This document shows positions 1 through 10,118 of a stretch of DNA of 64,000 bases, one piece after another. The first letter of the stretch is position 1; each line of letters begins with the position of its first letter. Source of the stretch: Temnothorax longispinosus (lineage: Eukaryota > Arthropoda > Insecta > Hymenoptera > Formicidae); contig NW_027269959.1 in assembly GCF_030848805.1 (NCBI RefSeq), positions 683,236-747,235 on the forward strand, written 5' to 3'. Position numbers and translations under genes: made by a program. The notes under the pieces were generated by a model. The model saw only the letters and a list, made by a program, of their open reading frames with translations, was not told the DNA's origin and ran no database searches.

Positions 1-170
1 ATAAAATAACTTAAATGACATTTCCTTTTTTAGTATAATCGCTAAAATATACATATCATTTTCAAATGTTTTTTTATTTTTTTATTAACTAGTGTATAAG
101 AAATTATCTTATTTATAGTAATTATTCGTTGATTACATTTTTTGTAAAAAAAATTCGTAACATTTGATCC

Positions 171-636
171 TTAAGGCTCCTGGTTCCTCGCCGACCATAT
201 TGGAAATTGTCAGACGTCAGAAGCGAGAAATTTCGCGAAATTTACTTTGCAATATACTGTCAAATAAAAACTCGTTTATTCCACTTATGCTATTTTGTGG
301 GAAATTAAAAAAACATTTTTTATTTGGTTTTGCAACTCAAAAGTTTTTAGGTGTTATATTTAATAATCTGAGTATTTTGCACTTCCATAAAAAGGATCGG
401 TAAAACTTTTGGAGTTGCGAAACCAAATAAAAAATATTTTCTTTTAATTTCTCACAAAATAACAAAAGTGAATAAACGAGTTTTGATTTGATACCCCACA
501 TGTATGCCACAGCAATCTACAGTTAGTTTTCATTCATCTTTTTATTTGACAGTATGTTGCAAAGATTTTCGATGTGTAATTTCTCGCTTCTGATATCACG
601 TTTCAAGATGACTGTGGTCAGTACCCAAGAGCCTTA
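171..636. mobile_element. Foldback (palindromic) MITE
   Basis: The first half reappears as its reverse complement in the second half, with the centre near 370. The outer ends are TAAGGCTCCTGG on the left and the complementary CCAAGAGCCTTA on the right. The internal segment around 285-345 pairs with 404-475. No coding capacity is seen. It lies in what would be an intron or downstream DNA of the FLYWCH locus at 1,600-1,892. Confidence 0.75.
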
Positions 637-1599
637 TCTTATATTGAAATTCTTTGTAAAAATGTATGTTTATACAACTGATGGAATGTAATGGTTTAAT
701 CACGCTAGTTACAAAAAAATAATAGCATGAAACATTATACTATAAATAACATTCAATATATAAAATAAATAATGTATGTTGCATTCTACTTTTAAATTCT
801 TGTTTCTCTTTTTGCACAGAAATAAGAATTTTTTAATCTCCATTTAAAAACTTAAGTAATCGAATACAATAATAAAAAATATTATGGAATGATTATAGAT
901 AAGACAATGGTATAGAAAAGTATTATTATGAAATGCTATAAACCTCTTTGCAATATTAAAAGGCGTTACCACTTTGTGTTACTTTCATTTTAATATATAT
1001 TATTTTCTATTACATAGTTGACTATACAACATGAGTACAGTATTTATAACAAAAGCGATATTACAACAAGAGTATTTTAGGTTTAAAATAACTATAAATT
1101 AAATAAAAAGTTAAAAATATATTATAAGTATATTATATCATGTTATAATTATCAAGTATTTCTTGAAAAATCTTATATAAAGATATATGCATAAATTATT
1201 TATATCATTATGCATTTCATATAGATATTTAAAAAAACAAAAAAACAAGAGGAGTTATAATCTTTACTGTATTAAACCTTTAGAGGACAGGCAAGTTCTT
1301 TAAAAGATAAACTGATCTCTATTTCATGACTATATTTTTGAGTTAAGATATTCTTATATATAATACAGTGTTTTATTCTGAAAAGTAAGAGATCCTTCTA
1401 GCTTAAAATAAATAGATTAAAATAGATTTCCTCCGGTACAATAACAAAATTAGAAAAGGTGCACAAGACTCTTATAATTATACTCATAGAATTGAAATAA
1501 AACTCATAGAATCAATTAATATTTGTTTTGAATAAAAAATGAGTATTTTTTTTAAATTATATGACCTAAAAATATGTATGTATCAAAAGAAATACTTAC
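637..1599. other. AT-rich noncoding DNA with a degenerate subterminal-repeat copy
   Basis: No convincing exon is seen. At 1,028-1,086 there is a diverged copy of the motif block found at 3,168-3,260 and 50,776-50,870 (AAAAGCGATATTAC and an AAGAG motif), in the same orientation. It may be the decayed end of another related element. Because the FLYWCH exon at 1,600-1,892 has a splice donor at its left edge, this stretch is probably intronic for that gene. Confidence 0.5.
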
Positions 1600-1892
1600 T
1601 TTCTGCAGACATTATCGAATATTTCTTTCAATGGTGAAGCTGTATCTCGACAAAGTTGCAACATTTCTTGCTTCATTGTAAATTGTGTTACTTTCCATTT
1701 TGTTTGAATATGAGTATGATCTTGGACTAAACGTACTTCACCATTATTATCAATTTTAAGAGTGCCAGAACATTTTGAAGATCGACGAGTATTACATCGT
1801 AGAATATTTGGATTACGAGAATCTTTGTTGTATGTGTAATCATTGTATACATAAATAGTAGTACCAGGATTTTTTTCACATATTTCCTCCAT
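1600..1892 (-). CDS. FLYWCH zinc-finger exon, locus 2 (gene continues beyond the left edge)
   Basis: This internal exon of about 97 codons has a clean acceptor (TTTTCTAG directly before ATGG at 1,892) and a donor (GTAAGT at 1,599). The translation shows the FLYWCH zinc pattern: aromatic YVYNDYTYNKD, then CNTRRSSKC, a gap of about 20 residues, then HTH. FLYWCH domains bind DNA, and in insects they often precede MULE-type transposase cores. It is a paralogue, about 45-50% identical by eye, of the exon at 49,886-50,172, with the same start, end phase and splice positions. Downstream exons would lie left of position 1. The start codon sits immediately after the acceptor, so an upstream noncoding exon (donor at 3,048) is likely. 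No stop or frameshift is seen. Confidence 0.8.
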
Positions 1893-2579
1893 CTAGAAAA
1901 GAACAAAAAAAATTAATATTAAAAATATAACTTCAAAGAATGACATCAAAATTGATTGAAAAATGATTTGTTTGCGTGTATGCGCGCGCGCGTGTATAAC
2001 AATTCCTTATAAATTCTTAGATTATTTCAGAATTCTTTTATGATACAGATATTAATGCAATTTTTAACCAATCATAAGATTGTGTTGTGTTCAGAATAGT
2101 TTAATGATTGTTACTATATGTATATATTTGCATAATTGTAAATTAATGCGTTAATCATGCGTCATAATGCAAATGCTCAATTGTCAATTAACGTGTATAC
2201 CATTAGCAAAGGTATTGTAATATTAATATTGCGTCTCTTATTAACTTCTAACATAGTTTCTTTTTTATAGTTATAAGTAAACATTTTTTTACAGATAGAT
2301 TAATATATGTAAAATTTCACATTAGATTAAAGTAATCCCGTTAGGAGTATTTCATATGACTTTTAATTCTTTTACAATAATAAAGTATTTGCTTTTATGA
2401 TCATAATAATAAAAATACAGACCATATTTTTTACTTTGTTAGTTTAATTGCTATTGAGTTTTTCTATCGGTAGTGAATAATTATGTTACAAAAATTTCGA
2501 GCGAGTCCTCAATTGTTAAACTAGCATAATTTCTTCATATATAAAATATATGTTGCAGCATATCAATAAGTAAAGTACA
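1893..2579. other. AT-rich intron-like DNA, no gene seen
   Basis: No exon is supported. It holds a short alternating GC/GT run near 1,975-2,000. By analogy with the second locus it is the intron between the 5' exon (donor at 3,048) and the FLYWCH exon. Confidence 0.5.
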
Positions 2580-2722
2580 ATTTTGTTTTTTGTTTTTTCT
2601 GGAGTTCGTCAACTTCTATCTCGATCGACACGTCACAAGAAACATGATTATCGGTAAAACACATAAAATAATGCATAAACAGGTTAGGAGGCAAGAAATA
2701 AAGAGTACATTATAGATTAAGC
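2580..2722. repeat. Degenerate half copy of the adjacent foldback MITE
   Basis: The stretch from TCTGGAGTTCGTCAACTTC to the GATTAAGCTTAAA end is a diverged copy of the right half of the foldback at 2,723-2,980 (compare TCTGAAGTTCGTCAATTTT there). The half element abuts the full one. Confidence 0.6.
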
Positions 2723-2980
2723 TTAAAAAGGCTGATCTACAATGTGCTCTTTGCTTTCTGTTTTTTGCTCTTAACCTCTTTGCGACTATCTCGTATTTCG
2801 CAATTCCGTCGCGTAACGTGATGTTTCTTGTCTCTTCTGAAGTTCGTCAATTTTTATCTTGGGCGACAGAGAACAAAAAACATCGCGTTACGCGACGCAA
2901 TTGCGAAATACGGGATAGTCGCAAACAGGTTAAAAGCAAAAAACAGGAAGCAAAGAGCACATTGTAGATCAGGCTTAAAA
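2723..2980. mobile_element. Foldback MITE, about 258 bp
   Basis: The arms read GGCTGATCTACAATGTGCTC on the left and the reverse complement on the right (GAGCACATTGTAGATCAGGC), pairing almost to the centre near 2,850. TTAA lies at both tips. Noncoding; the open frame across it is a product of the palindrome. Confidence 0.8.
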
Positions 2981-3650
2981 CTCGAATGAAACACATTAAC
3001 ACGTGGAAAATGCAAACTTTTTGCTATTGCTATTGCATTTTTACTTACGTTCATAAAGAGAGGTAGAAGAGAAGCAGAAATACGTTTGTAGCAAAGAAGT
3101 TGCTACTTCTTGCAAAATATCTTGGTATATGTTGGTTTCCACTTTATTTCAAGTTACTTCAAAATACAACACGAGCACGGTATTTGTAACAAGAGCGATA
3201 TTACGACAAGAGCGATATTACGGCAAAAGCGATATTCCACACAAGAGCATTTCAGGCACGTAACGACACGAGCATAGTTAGATAAGAAATACCGCGGAAA
3301 AGCGTGGATAACGTGCACGTACATACATGTACCGTGATTTAGACTGGTATTCATTGCTCGATGTTAAGGTATCTTTTCATACCCAGTATGCTGCAGCAGC
3401 ATTTCTATATTATTTCGCTGTTATTGGTTAAAAATTGAAATGTGTCATCTGATAAAAAATTATTAACTAATGGGCACGTTTAGCGGAAAAAGCTGCTCAG
3501 TGAACGCTTTGTGATTCCTTAAGAGAATCCTAAATCGTCCGCGGAACTTAATTTTTGTAAAAATTTGTAAAAGGATTTGTTCGTATTACTTTCTTAGATT
3601 TGAAAATCTTTTTAGAAAACGAAAGTATAGACATTAATATGTGTTTGTTC
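2981..3650 (-). promoter_or_regulatory. 5' exon and upstream region of FLYWCH locus 2
   Basis: A splice donor (GTAAGTAA on the minus strand, exon end at 3,049) follows a 5' exon matching the exon ending at 50,660. From about 3,112 to 3,645 the sequence is nearly identical to 50,700-50,933 plus 52,139-52,440. It contains 17-bp direct repeats (ACAAGAGCGATATTACG, ACAAGAGCGATATTACG, then a CAAAAGCGATATTCC variant) at about 3,190-3,235. Such subterminal repeats are typical of transposase binding sites, so the region may be the terminal repeat and promoter of a MULE-derived locus. The exon reads differently in the two loci near its donor, so it is probably untranslated. Confidence 0.55.
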
Positions 3651-3815
3651 GGTAGTATTTATTAAAAAAAAAATTTTTTTTAATTAACGCATTCTGAAAA
3701 AAAAAATAAAGATCTTTTATCCTGGAGAGAGAAATAAAGAACTCTGATTGGTTGATTTCCTCATGCGTTGTATATTATGCGTTAGGGCGTGGCCCGTGGA
3801 CTAACATTTTTCGCG

Positions 3816-3927
3816 TAAAGGTGAAATCACACGATACGGGAATCAACGTGCGGGACAGAGGATGCGTGATTCGAACAGCCAATCAGCGCTCTTCCACATT
3901 TTTCTATCCCGTATGATTTCACCCTTA
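3816..3927. mobile_element. Nested palindromic MITE
   Basis: The ends AAGGTGAAATCACACGATAC and CCCGTATGATTTCACCCTTA are inverted repeats. The core contains AGCCAATCAGCGC. Noncoding. Confidence 0.7.
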
Positions 3928-4095
3928 TGGTTCCTGCACACAGGACGCGGTAACATTTGCCGCGCAATTTGGATACAGTAGCCAATCAAATCTGCAGCTC
4001 GGAAAAAGTAAAACTCGATTCAACTCTGACTGGCTACTACTCTCAACTTTCGGCGCGCGGCAAGCGAAAAGGTCGCGACACAGACTTTTGTATAA
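3928..4095. mobile_element. Nested palindromic MITE, GC-richer
   Basis: The left arm CCTGCACACAGGACGCGG pairs imperfectly with the right arm (GGTCGCGACACAGAC). A related left arm (CTCCTGCACACGGGACGCGG) lies inside the 300-bp repeat copies at 6,569-6,869 and 59,578-59,877. It contains AGCCAATCAAATC. Confidence 0.55.
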
Positions 4096-4104
4096 CGCAT
4101 AATA

Positions 4105-4263
4105 CAAGCTGATTTATAGAGGCCGTAAACTATTAATTTATGCTGAAACCGTAAAATTTCAACCAATGCATAGCTACGCACAACGAAATCAAATGACGTG
4201 ATTGGTCGAAACTTTACAGTTTTGGTCCAAGTTCACAGTTTACGGCCTCTATAAATCAGCCTT
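4105..4263. mobile_element. Nested palindromic MITE
   Basis: AAGCTGATTTATAGAGGCCG on the left and CGGCCTCTATAAATCAGCCT on the right are near-perfect inverted repeats about 27 bp long. Internal CAACCAATGC and GATTGGTCGAAAC motifs are present. Confidence 0.8.
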
Positions 4264-4419
4264 AATGCATAATACATAATGCAAGGAAATCAAACAATCC
4301 GAGTACTTCATTTCTCTCCAGGTAGGAAATAAAGAACTCTGATTAGTTGATTTCCTTTTGCGTTATGTATTAAAGCGCGCCTCGACGATAGAGAAATAGC
4401 GGAACGGAACAATAAAGCT

Positions 4420-4700
4420 AGCCACACATAATTTCTGTAAAACGTAACAGTAAGGTTTCGACCAATCGCGTTGCTTAATTCTTACTGTTACGGACGGCCA
4501 AATCGAGTAACGCGATTGGTCGAAACCTTACTGTTAAGCCCATTCTACAATTGTCGCAAGTTAGTTGCTTTTTGCGACAACCAATAACCGTCAAGCTCTA
4601 TACGTAAAGCTTAACGCTCGGTGGCAGTTGCAAAAGACAACTCGCGACTTGCAACTATTATAGAAGACCCTTTACGTTCTACGGAACGGTGTATATGACT
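4420..4700. mobile_element. Two adjacent small foldbacks
   Basis: At 4,420-4,540, GTAACAGTAAGGTTTCGACC pairs with GGTCGAAACCTTACTGTTA. At 4,536-4,670, TTCTACAATTGTCGCAAG pairs imperfectly with the right side near 4,640-4,665. Both carry ACCAAT motifs. They fill the interval between the outer foldback and the next element. Confidence 0.6.
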
Positions 4701-4703
4701 ATC

Positions 4704-4850
4704 TTAAGCCCGGATCTACAATAGGTGTAGTAAGCTTTAAACTTTAAGAAATTGACCAATGACAATCAATTATTCTCCTCATCTTCGTTTGTGATTGGTT
4801 AATATTTTAAGGCTTAAAGCTTACTACATACTGTTGTAGATCCGGATTTA
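4704..4850. mobile_element. Palindromic MITE with TTAA tip
   Basis: TTAAGCCCGGATCTACAA on the left pairs with TTGTAGATCCGGATTTA on the right. It contains GACCAATGAC and GATTGGTTA. Confidence 0.8.
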
Positions 4851-4877
4851 CGAAAAGGAAATTAGATTGATGCTAAC

Positions 4878-5228
4878 CAATCAGAGTGATTCCGTTACGC
4901 TTTTTCAAGGCCAGAATTTCCATGACCAATATTTTGCCGGAACGGAACGTAGTAATAAGTACACTTGCAATAACTGCGTGAACCTGTGGCTGTATGATAA
5001 TGCTCTGTAGTTTTCACCTATGCAATACAACTATTTTATTTTCGTATGCCGAGCATTCAGATTACTTACCATTTGATCAACGAACAGAAAACCACAGAGC
5101 ATTGCCATACAGCCACAGATTCATGCAGTTATTGCAAATGTACTTATTACTACGTTCCGTTCCGACAAAATATTGGCCATGGGAATCGCAGCCTCGAAAA
5201 AACGGAACAGAATCACTTTTATTGATTA
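4878..5228. mobile_element. Foldback element, 143-bp arms
   Basis: Arms 4,878-5,020 and 5,085-5,228 pair, for example GGAACGGAACGTAGTAATAA with TTATTACTACGTTCCGTTCC. The short loop lies near 5,050. It contains AACCAATCAGAG and GACCAATATT. Confidence 0.8.
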
Positions 5229-5229
5229 A

Positions 5230-5404
5230 GGCCATCACACATAAAATTCCGTAAGAACGTAAAACGTAACAGTAAGGAAATTGACCAATTCCAATCCAGT
5301 ATATGGCAGTGGAGGGGTTACGGAGAGCCAAATACTGGATTGGGATTGGTCGATTTTCTTATTGTTACGTTTTACGTCTTTACGGAATTTTATGTGTGGT
5401 GGCC
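5230..5404. mobile_element. Palindromic MITE
   Basis: GGCCATCACACATAAAATTC on the left pairs with GAATTTTATGTGTGGTGGCC on the right. Internal GACCAATTCC and GATTGGTCGAT are present. Confidence 0.85.
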
Positions 5405-5408
5405 TTTA

Positions 5409-5724
5409 AGTCCATCACACACATTTTTCGTAAAGGCTATCGGACACAAAATTGCATAGCCGCATATGCATAACATAAAACTGTCTGGATCAATAAACGT
5501 TAAGCATAAAGTCGCCATGTTGATTTATGCTTAATGCTCATTGGTCCAGACGGTTTTATGCCATGCATATGCGGCTATGCAATTTTGTGTGCGATAGCCT
5601 TAAGATGTAACAATAAGGTTTCGACCAATCGCGTTGCTCAATTTGGTTACGGACAGTCGAATCAAGCAACGCGATTGGATCAAACCTTACTGTTACGTCT
5701 TATGAAAAATGTGTGTGATAAGCT
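5409..5724. mobile_element. Palindromic MITE with a second MITE inside (5,433-5,603)
   Basis: The outer arms CATCACACACATTTTTCG and GAAAAATGTGTGTGATAAG pair. The inner element runs from AAGGCTATCGGACACAAAAT to ATTTTGTGTGCGATAGCCTT and is almost perfectly inverted. Confidence 0.8.
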
Positions 5725-5754
5725 TTAGCATCAATCTAGTTTCCTTTCCGTAAC

Positions 5755-5981
5755 CCTCAATCCAGACGAATTTGCATAAGTGCATAAGCATATGCATAAG
5801 AAAATGGATTGGTCTATTTCCTTATGTATAAGTTTATGCATCAATTTTCTACCAAATAATTTTATTATGCATATGTTTATGAGTTAAGCTTGTATTAGAC
5901 TGCGGATTGCGATTGAGATTAGATTGGAATTTGACCAATTAGAACAATGTCTACAGAATCACTCTTTTTCTGGATTGACCC
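5755..5981. repeat. Weak foldback remnants
   Basis: GCATAAGTGCATAAGCATAT and the complementary TATGTATAAGTTTATGC form an imperfect palindrome about GATTGGTCTATTTCC. A GACCAATTAGAAC motif lies near 5,934. No gene is seen. Confidence 0.45.
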
Positions 5982-6230
5982 TAAAGCCCCTTGCACAATG
6001 CCAGGCAACAGGCAATAGGAACAGGAAATAACCAAAAAATCGTTAATTACAACCTAAAAAATTCAAATGCTATGATTGGTTGGCAATAGGCAATAGGCAC
6101 AGAATTTCCAACGTGACGGAAACTCTGTGTCTATTGCCTGTGTCACTGTTTATTCTGCATTTATACATGATTTCTGATTTCTATTCCCTGTTCCTATTGC
6201 CTGTTGCCTGGCATTGTGCAAGGGGCTTAA
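5982..6230. mobile_element. Palindromic MITE, about 249 bp
   Basis: AAGCCCCTTGCACAATGCCA on the left is the exact complement of TGGCATTGTGCAAGGGGCTT on the right; the inverted repeat extends about 37 bp. CTTAAG lies at the right tip. The core contains GATTGGTTGG. Confidence 0.9.
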
Positions 6231-6337
6231 GGGTGCTTTCATTTGCACACATGGAGTTCAAAATAGCGGAACGGAAGAGGAACGGAAAAGGCAAATGGTG
6301 AGGGTTAAGGCTGTAACACATGAATTTCTGTAAGAAG

Positions 6338-6526
6338 TAAGGCCGGCTTCACACCTTAGCAGAAAAGCAGAAAACAGAAAAGCAGAAGCAAATCAGAACT
6401 CTCACTCATAGTAGGCAGTATGTATTGACATATACTACTACATACTGCTTACTATGAGTAAGAATTCTGATTGGGGTTCTGCTTTTCTGTTTTCTGTTTT
6501 TCTGCTAAGGTGTGAAGCCGGCCTAA
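6338..6526. mobile_element. Palindromic MITE, about 189 bp
   Basis: GGCCGGCTTCACACCTTAGC is the exact complement of the right tip; the arms are about 60 bp. The centre holds two complementary copies of AGTAGGCAGTATGTA-like sequence. Confidence 0.9.
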
Positions 6527-6568
6527 ATGTGCGATGAGAATAAGCATAACTTTAGTGACGCGCCTTTA

Positions 6569-6869
6569 GTGTTTATTCATACATTTAAGATTGGCGATAT
6601 AAATGTGCCGCTAAAAGTGAGCTGAGAATACGGGCCGTTATCTTTATTTCAAAACTGAAGGTATCTTGAAAATGTAGATCAACATATACCACTGATAACC
6701 GTCAAGATATACATTTCACATGTCAATTCGCGACATAAGTAATATCCAGAAAGGCAAATAATTCCGCGTTTTGTGCGCAGGAGCCAATCAGCTATCGCGT
6801 CGCTTTTTGATGCGCGGCAAATTTTACCGACCGTCCCGTGTGCAGGAGCCATAAGGGTGTCGTCATATG
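6569..6869 (-). repeat. 300-bp dispersed repeat, copy 1 (inverted relative to copy 2)
   Basis: The sequence from GTGTTTATTCATACATTTAA to CGTCATATGG matches, in reverse complement, 59,578-59,877 almost base for base. It includes a GC-rich palindrome with AGCCAATCAGCTATCGCGTC. It directly abuts the truncated 5' end of the Helitron helicase gene. Confidence 0.85.
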
Positions 6870-9400
6870 GGTCAGTCCAGCTTGGATGTCAAAGAGGTTA
6901 TGAAGGATCTAATCCAAAATGGAATTTTTGGAAATATCATAGCCTATGCAGGCGTGATTGAGTTCCAAAAAAGAGGACTTCCACATTTGCATTTACTTGC
7001 AATGTTGAGTGATGAAGATAAGCCTCGACTTCAAGAAGTCATTGACATGATGGTATGGGCTGAAATTCCTGACGAAGAAAGATATCCAGAACTTAATGCA
7101 AAAGTTCTGAAGCACATGATTCATGGTCCGTGTGGCAACCAATCTCAGAGATATCCTTGCACTGGTGACGATGGAAAATGCTCAAAAGGCTTTCCAAAAG
7201 AGTTTCGAGACGAAACAAATGCTAATGTGAATGGATATCCCATGTATCAACGAAGGAATACTGGGAAAAAATACATTGTCAAAGGCAAAGAAATTGACAA
7301 TCGATGGGTGGTGCCATATTCGACATATTTAATCATGAAATATGATCGGCACATCAATTTGGAAATATGCTCATCAGTGAAGAGCGTAAAATACTTATAT
7401 AAGTATATTCACAAAGGATTTGACTGTGCCGCAATTGAAGTGCAAACGCGAGATGGCACAAAGCTCATTACAGTAATAGATGAAGTTAACTCATTCCTGG
7501 ATGCAAGATATGTTAGTGCTCCAGAAGCAATGTGGAGACTGAATGGATACGATCTATTCATGAAGTCTTACACAGTAATAAGACTGGCAGTCCATTTGCC
7601 TAATCGTCAAATGGTTTATTTCAGAGCGGGAAATGAAGAGCAAGCTGCTCAAAGAGAGCTCACCCGAGATACTACGCTGACTGCATGGTTAAAATTAAAC
7701 CAATCTGATGAAAATGCAATGCATTTTCTTTATACAGATATTCCTTCTCAATACATTTATGAAAAGAAAGAAACTAAGTGGAAGCCACGCAAAAAAGGTG
7801 TTAATAAAGTAATTACAAGGCTTTACACAGTGAGCATCAAAGATACTGAGAGATTTTATCTCCGCCTTCTTCTTCTCCATGTGGCAGGAGCTAAATGTTT
7901 TGAGAATCTGAGAACTGTCAATGGCGTTCTTTATGAGACGTTCAAGGATGCGGCAATTGCAAAGAATTTGGTAGAAGCTGATGATCTTTGGGAAAAAACA
8001 ATGGAAGAAGCGACGGGATCCCATATGCCTGCACAGCTTCGAGAGCTATTTACTTATATTTGCATCTTTGGAACTCCAACTGATGTACCAACTCTTTGGA
8101 ATAAATACAAAGAACACATGATTGAAGACTTTGTACACAGCAATGTTGTCAATCTTGAAAATATGGCTTTAAATCACATACAAGAAATTCTGAGGAATAA
8201 TGGAAGTAGTTGTGAAAATTTTCAATTGCCAAATCCAAATCCAGTGATTATTTACGTAACAGAATATAATGTAGATGAGAAAAGAAAACGTGGTGACTAT
8301 TTATTATCGACACTAAATGCTGAGCAAAAGTACGTGTACGATTTAGTTATGCGAGCAATTGATAATGAGAATAAACCACAGCGGCTATTTTGTATAGATG
8401 GGTTTGCAGGTAGTGGTAAAACCTATCTGTTTGACACATTTCTGAGTGTTATCCGAGGAAAAAACGAGGAGGTTCTTCCATGTGCATCAACTGGCATTGC
8501 TGCAACACTTCTAAAGGGAGGAAAAACCTACCACTCCCTGTTCAAGCTTACCATCCCAATTGATGATGGTGCGAAATCAAATATCAGAGGAAACTCTAAA
8601 GCTGCACGAGAACTGATATCTGCCAAACTCATCATATGGGATGAGGTGAGTATGACTGTAGAACATGCCTTAACAGCAGTTGATAAACTTCTCAGAGATT
8701 TGATGAATAAATCACAACCATTTGGAGGAAAAGTTATTCTATTTGCAGGAGATTTCAGACAAAATCTACCTATAGTGCCTCATGCACAAAAAACAACGAT
8801 AATTGAGTCAACTGTAAAATATAATCCGTTATAAAGAAATGTAACTCAAGTTAAACTCCAGCAAAATATGAGAACTGGAGATGAAAGAGAATTTGCAAAT
8901 TGGCTGTTGCAACTCGGAGATGGTAAATTGTCAAATACAGATGAACTACATCCTGATACAATTGAAATCCCTCATGATTTTATATCAAAAGGATCTCTTA
9001 TCAGTGAGATTTTTGGTGATAAAATCACCATGGAACAAGTTCGAGATAATCATGATCGAGCGATCCTTTGTCCAAAGAATGAAGACACGTTTAAAATTAA
9101 TGACGAAATCCTTTGTTGAATGGAAGGAGAAGCCAAAAAGGAATATCTCTCAATTGACTCTATTGTGAGTGATGATCCAAAAGGAGCAATTAAATTTTCC
9201 GACTGAATTTTTAAACTCTGTGACACCTTCTGGGATGCCAGTTCATCAACTCAAAATAAAAGTCGGTGCTACAATTATCCTGTTAAGGAATTTGAATACA
9301 AAGAAAGGACTATGCAATGGAATGCGGAGGTTCTAACTGGCCCTGCTAGAAGATTTATTGTTACTGATTTGAAACCTAATCTTATTTATGCGGAGGTTTT
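6867..9400 (+). pseudogene. Helitron Rep/helicase protein, 5'-truncated and broken
   Basis: The product would be the rolling-circle replicase and Pif1-type helicase of a Helitron. Visible motifs include an HUH-type GLPHLHLL, a Rep tyrosine motif KYLYKYIHKG, Walker A GFAGSGKTYLF, the Pif1 motif CASTGIAATLL, Walker B LIIWDEVSM and GDFRQNLPIVP. The main frame runs 6,867-8,834 (655 codons). A TAA at 8,832 sits where the family usually has a tryptophan codon, and the same frame continues to a TGA at 9,117. Further helicase sequence with at least one frame change follows to about 9,400, recognisable by YLSIDSIV, SGMPVHQL and LLRNLNTKKGLCNG. The N-terminal part of the Rep region is missing, cut at the 300-bp repeat. 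It is inactive. Confidence 0.88.
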
Positions 9401-9821
9401 TAACTGGCCCAGCTCGAGGTCAAATTTTGTCTGTCTTTTACGGTGCAAGTCCGGCATAACCCTAGGGACCGGCCCTAGGGTATGCATTAGGCATTTTCCT
9501 CCTCCAACGAAAAAAAAAAAAAAAGGCCCAATATCTCAAAATTTACGGATATTAAAAAATTTACGATGAAAAATTGAAACTTTTTAAAAATAAAAAAAAT
9601 GTATTTAAATTAAAAATTAGTAAGGATAGATTGTATTTATTGTATTTATTGTATTTATTGTATTTATTGTATTTACTGAAATGACTCTGGTTTGATTGGG
9701 TTTTTCTTGGGTTTTCCCCAATCCATGCAACAAATGTTGAACCAATTGTAAATTTCCCAAGTGACAATTAAGATATGTAAAATGTACTTTCTTAAGTAGC
9801 CAATGGGCTAAATAAATACAT

Positions 9822-9867
<46 letters not shown>

Positions 9868-10074
9868 CGATTCGGTCGATTATTTCCAAAAAAATTAAAA
9901 ATATTAAAAAAATCGGTTTCCAGAAAATCGGTAGCAATAAACTATACACTTTATGGCACTTTCCGGGAAATTCTACCCCTATTTCATGTACCCTTGATAA
10001 AAATTCGGTCCACTAACGAATGAGTAGTTCGCGGACAGACAGACAAACAGTCGGGTTTTATATAATAGTATAGA
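9401..10074. repeat. Repeat-rich tail: A-run, 10-bp tandem repeat, (TC)n, Helitron-like end
   Basis: Contents: a GC palindrome CCCTAGGGACCGGCCCTAGG near 9,461; an A-run near 9,510; about five copies of TGTATTTATT at 9,632-9,681; and (TC)n at about 9,826-9,864. Read on the minus strand from 10,074, TCTATACTATTATATAAAAC followed by repeated CTGT resembles a Helitron 5' terminus (TC start after A). It opposes the helicase gene's direction, so it belongs to another element. No gene. Confidence 0.5.
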
Positions 10075-10118
10075 TATACTATTATCACATATCAAAAAAT
10101 GAAGATAAAATAAAAAAC

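Larger units (their letters stand above)
3719..4324. mobile_element. Outer foldback MITE carrying three nested palindromes
   Basis: Left arm CCTGGAGAGAGAAATAAAGA (3,721 on) pairs with TTCATTTCTCTCCAGG (to 4,322). The arms are separated by three complete palindromic insertions at 3,816-3,927, 3,928-4,095 and 4,105-4,263. An incomplete copy of the same left arm (GGAAATAAAGAACTCTGATT) follows at 4,325-4,370. The arm contains a GATTGGTTGATTT motif. Confidence 0.7.
4848..5752. mobile_element. Outer foldback split by nested MITEs
   Basis: The left arm TACGAAAAGGAAATTAGATT (to about 4,876) pairs with the right arm AATCTAGTTTCCTTTCCGTA (to about 5,752). Everything between is other palindromes: 4,878-5,228, 5,230-5,404 and 5,409-5,724, the last holding 5,433-5,603. 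This gives up to three levels of nesting. The overlapping frames on both strands here are palindrome artefacts. Confidence 0.7.

Noticed and set aside
3154..3354. 66-codon minus-strand frame in the 5' region of FLYWCH locus 2
   Set aside because: Conserved at nucleotide level with the other locus but in a region of direct repeats; no domain, and no coding-type divergence visible.
4994..5331. Overlapping 84-86-codon frames on both strands
   Set aside because: The region is a stack of palindromes, so a frame on one strand forces a similar one on the other.
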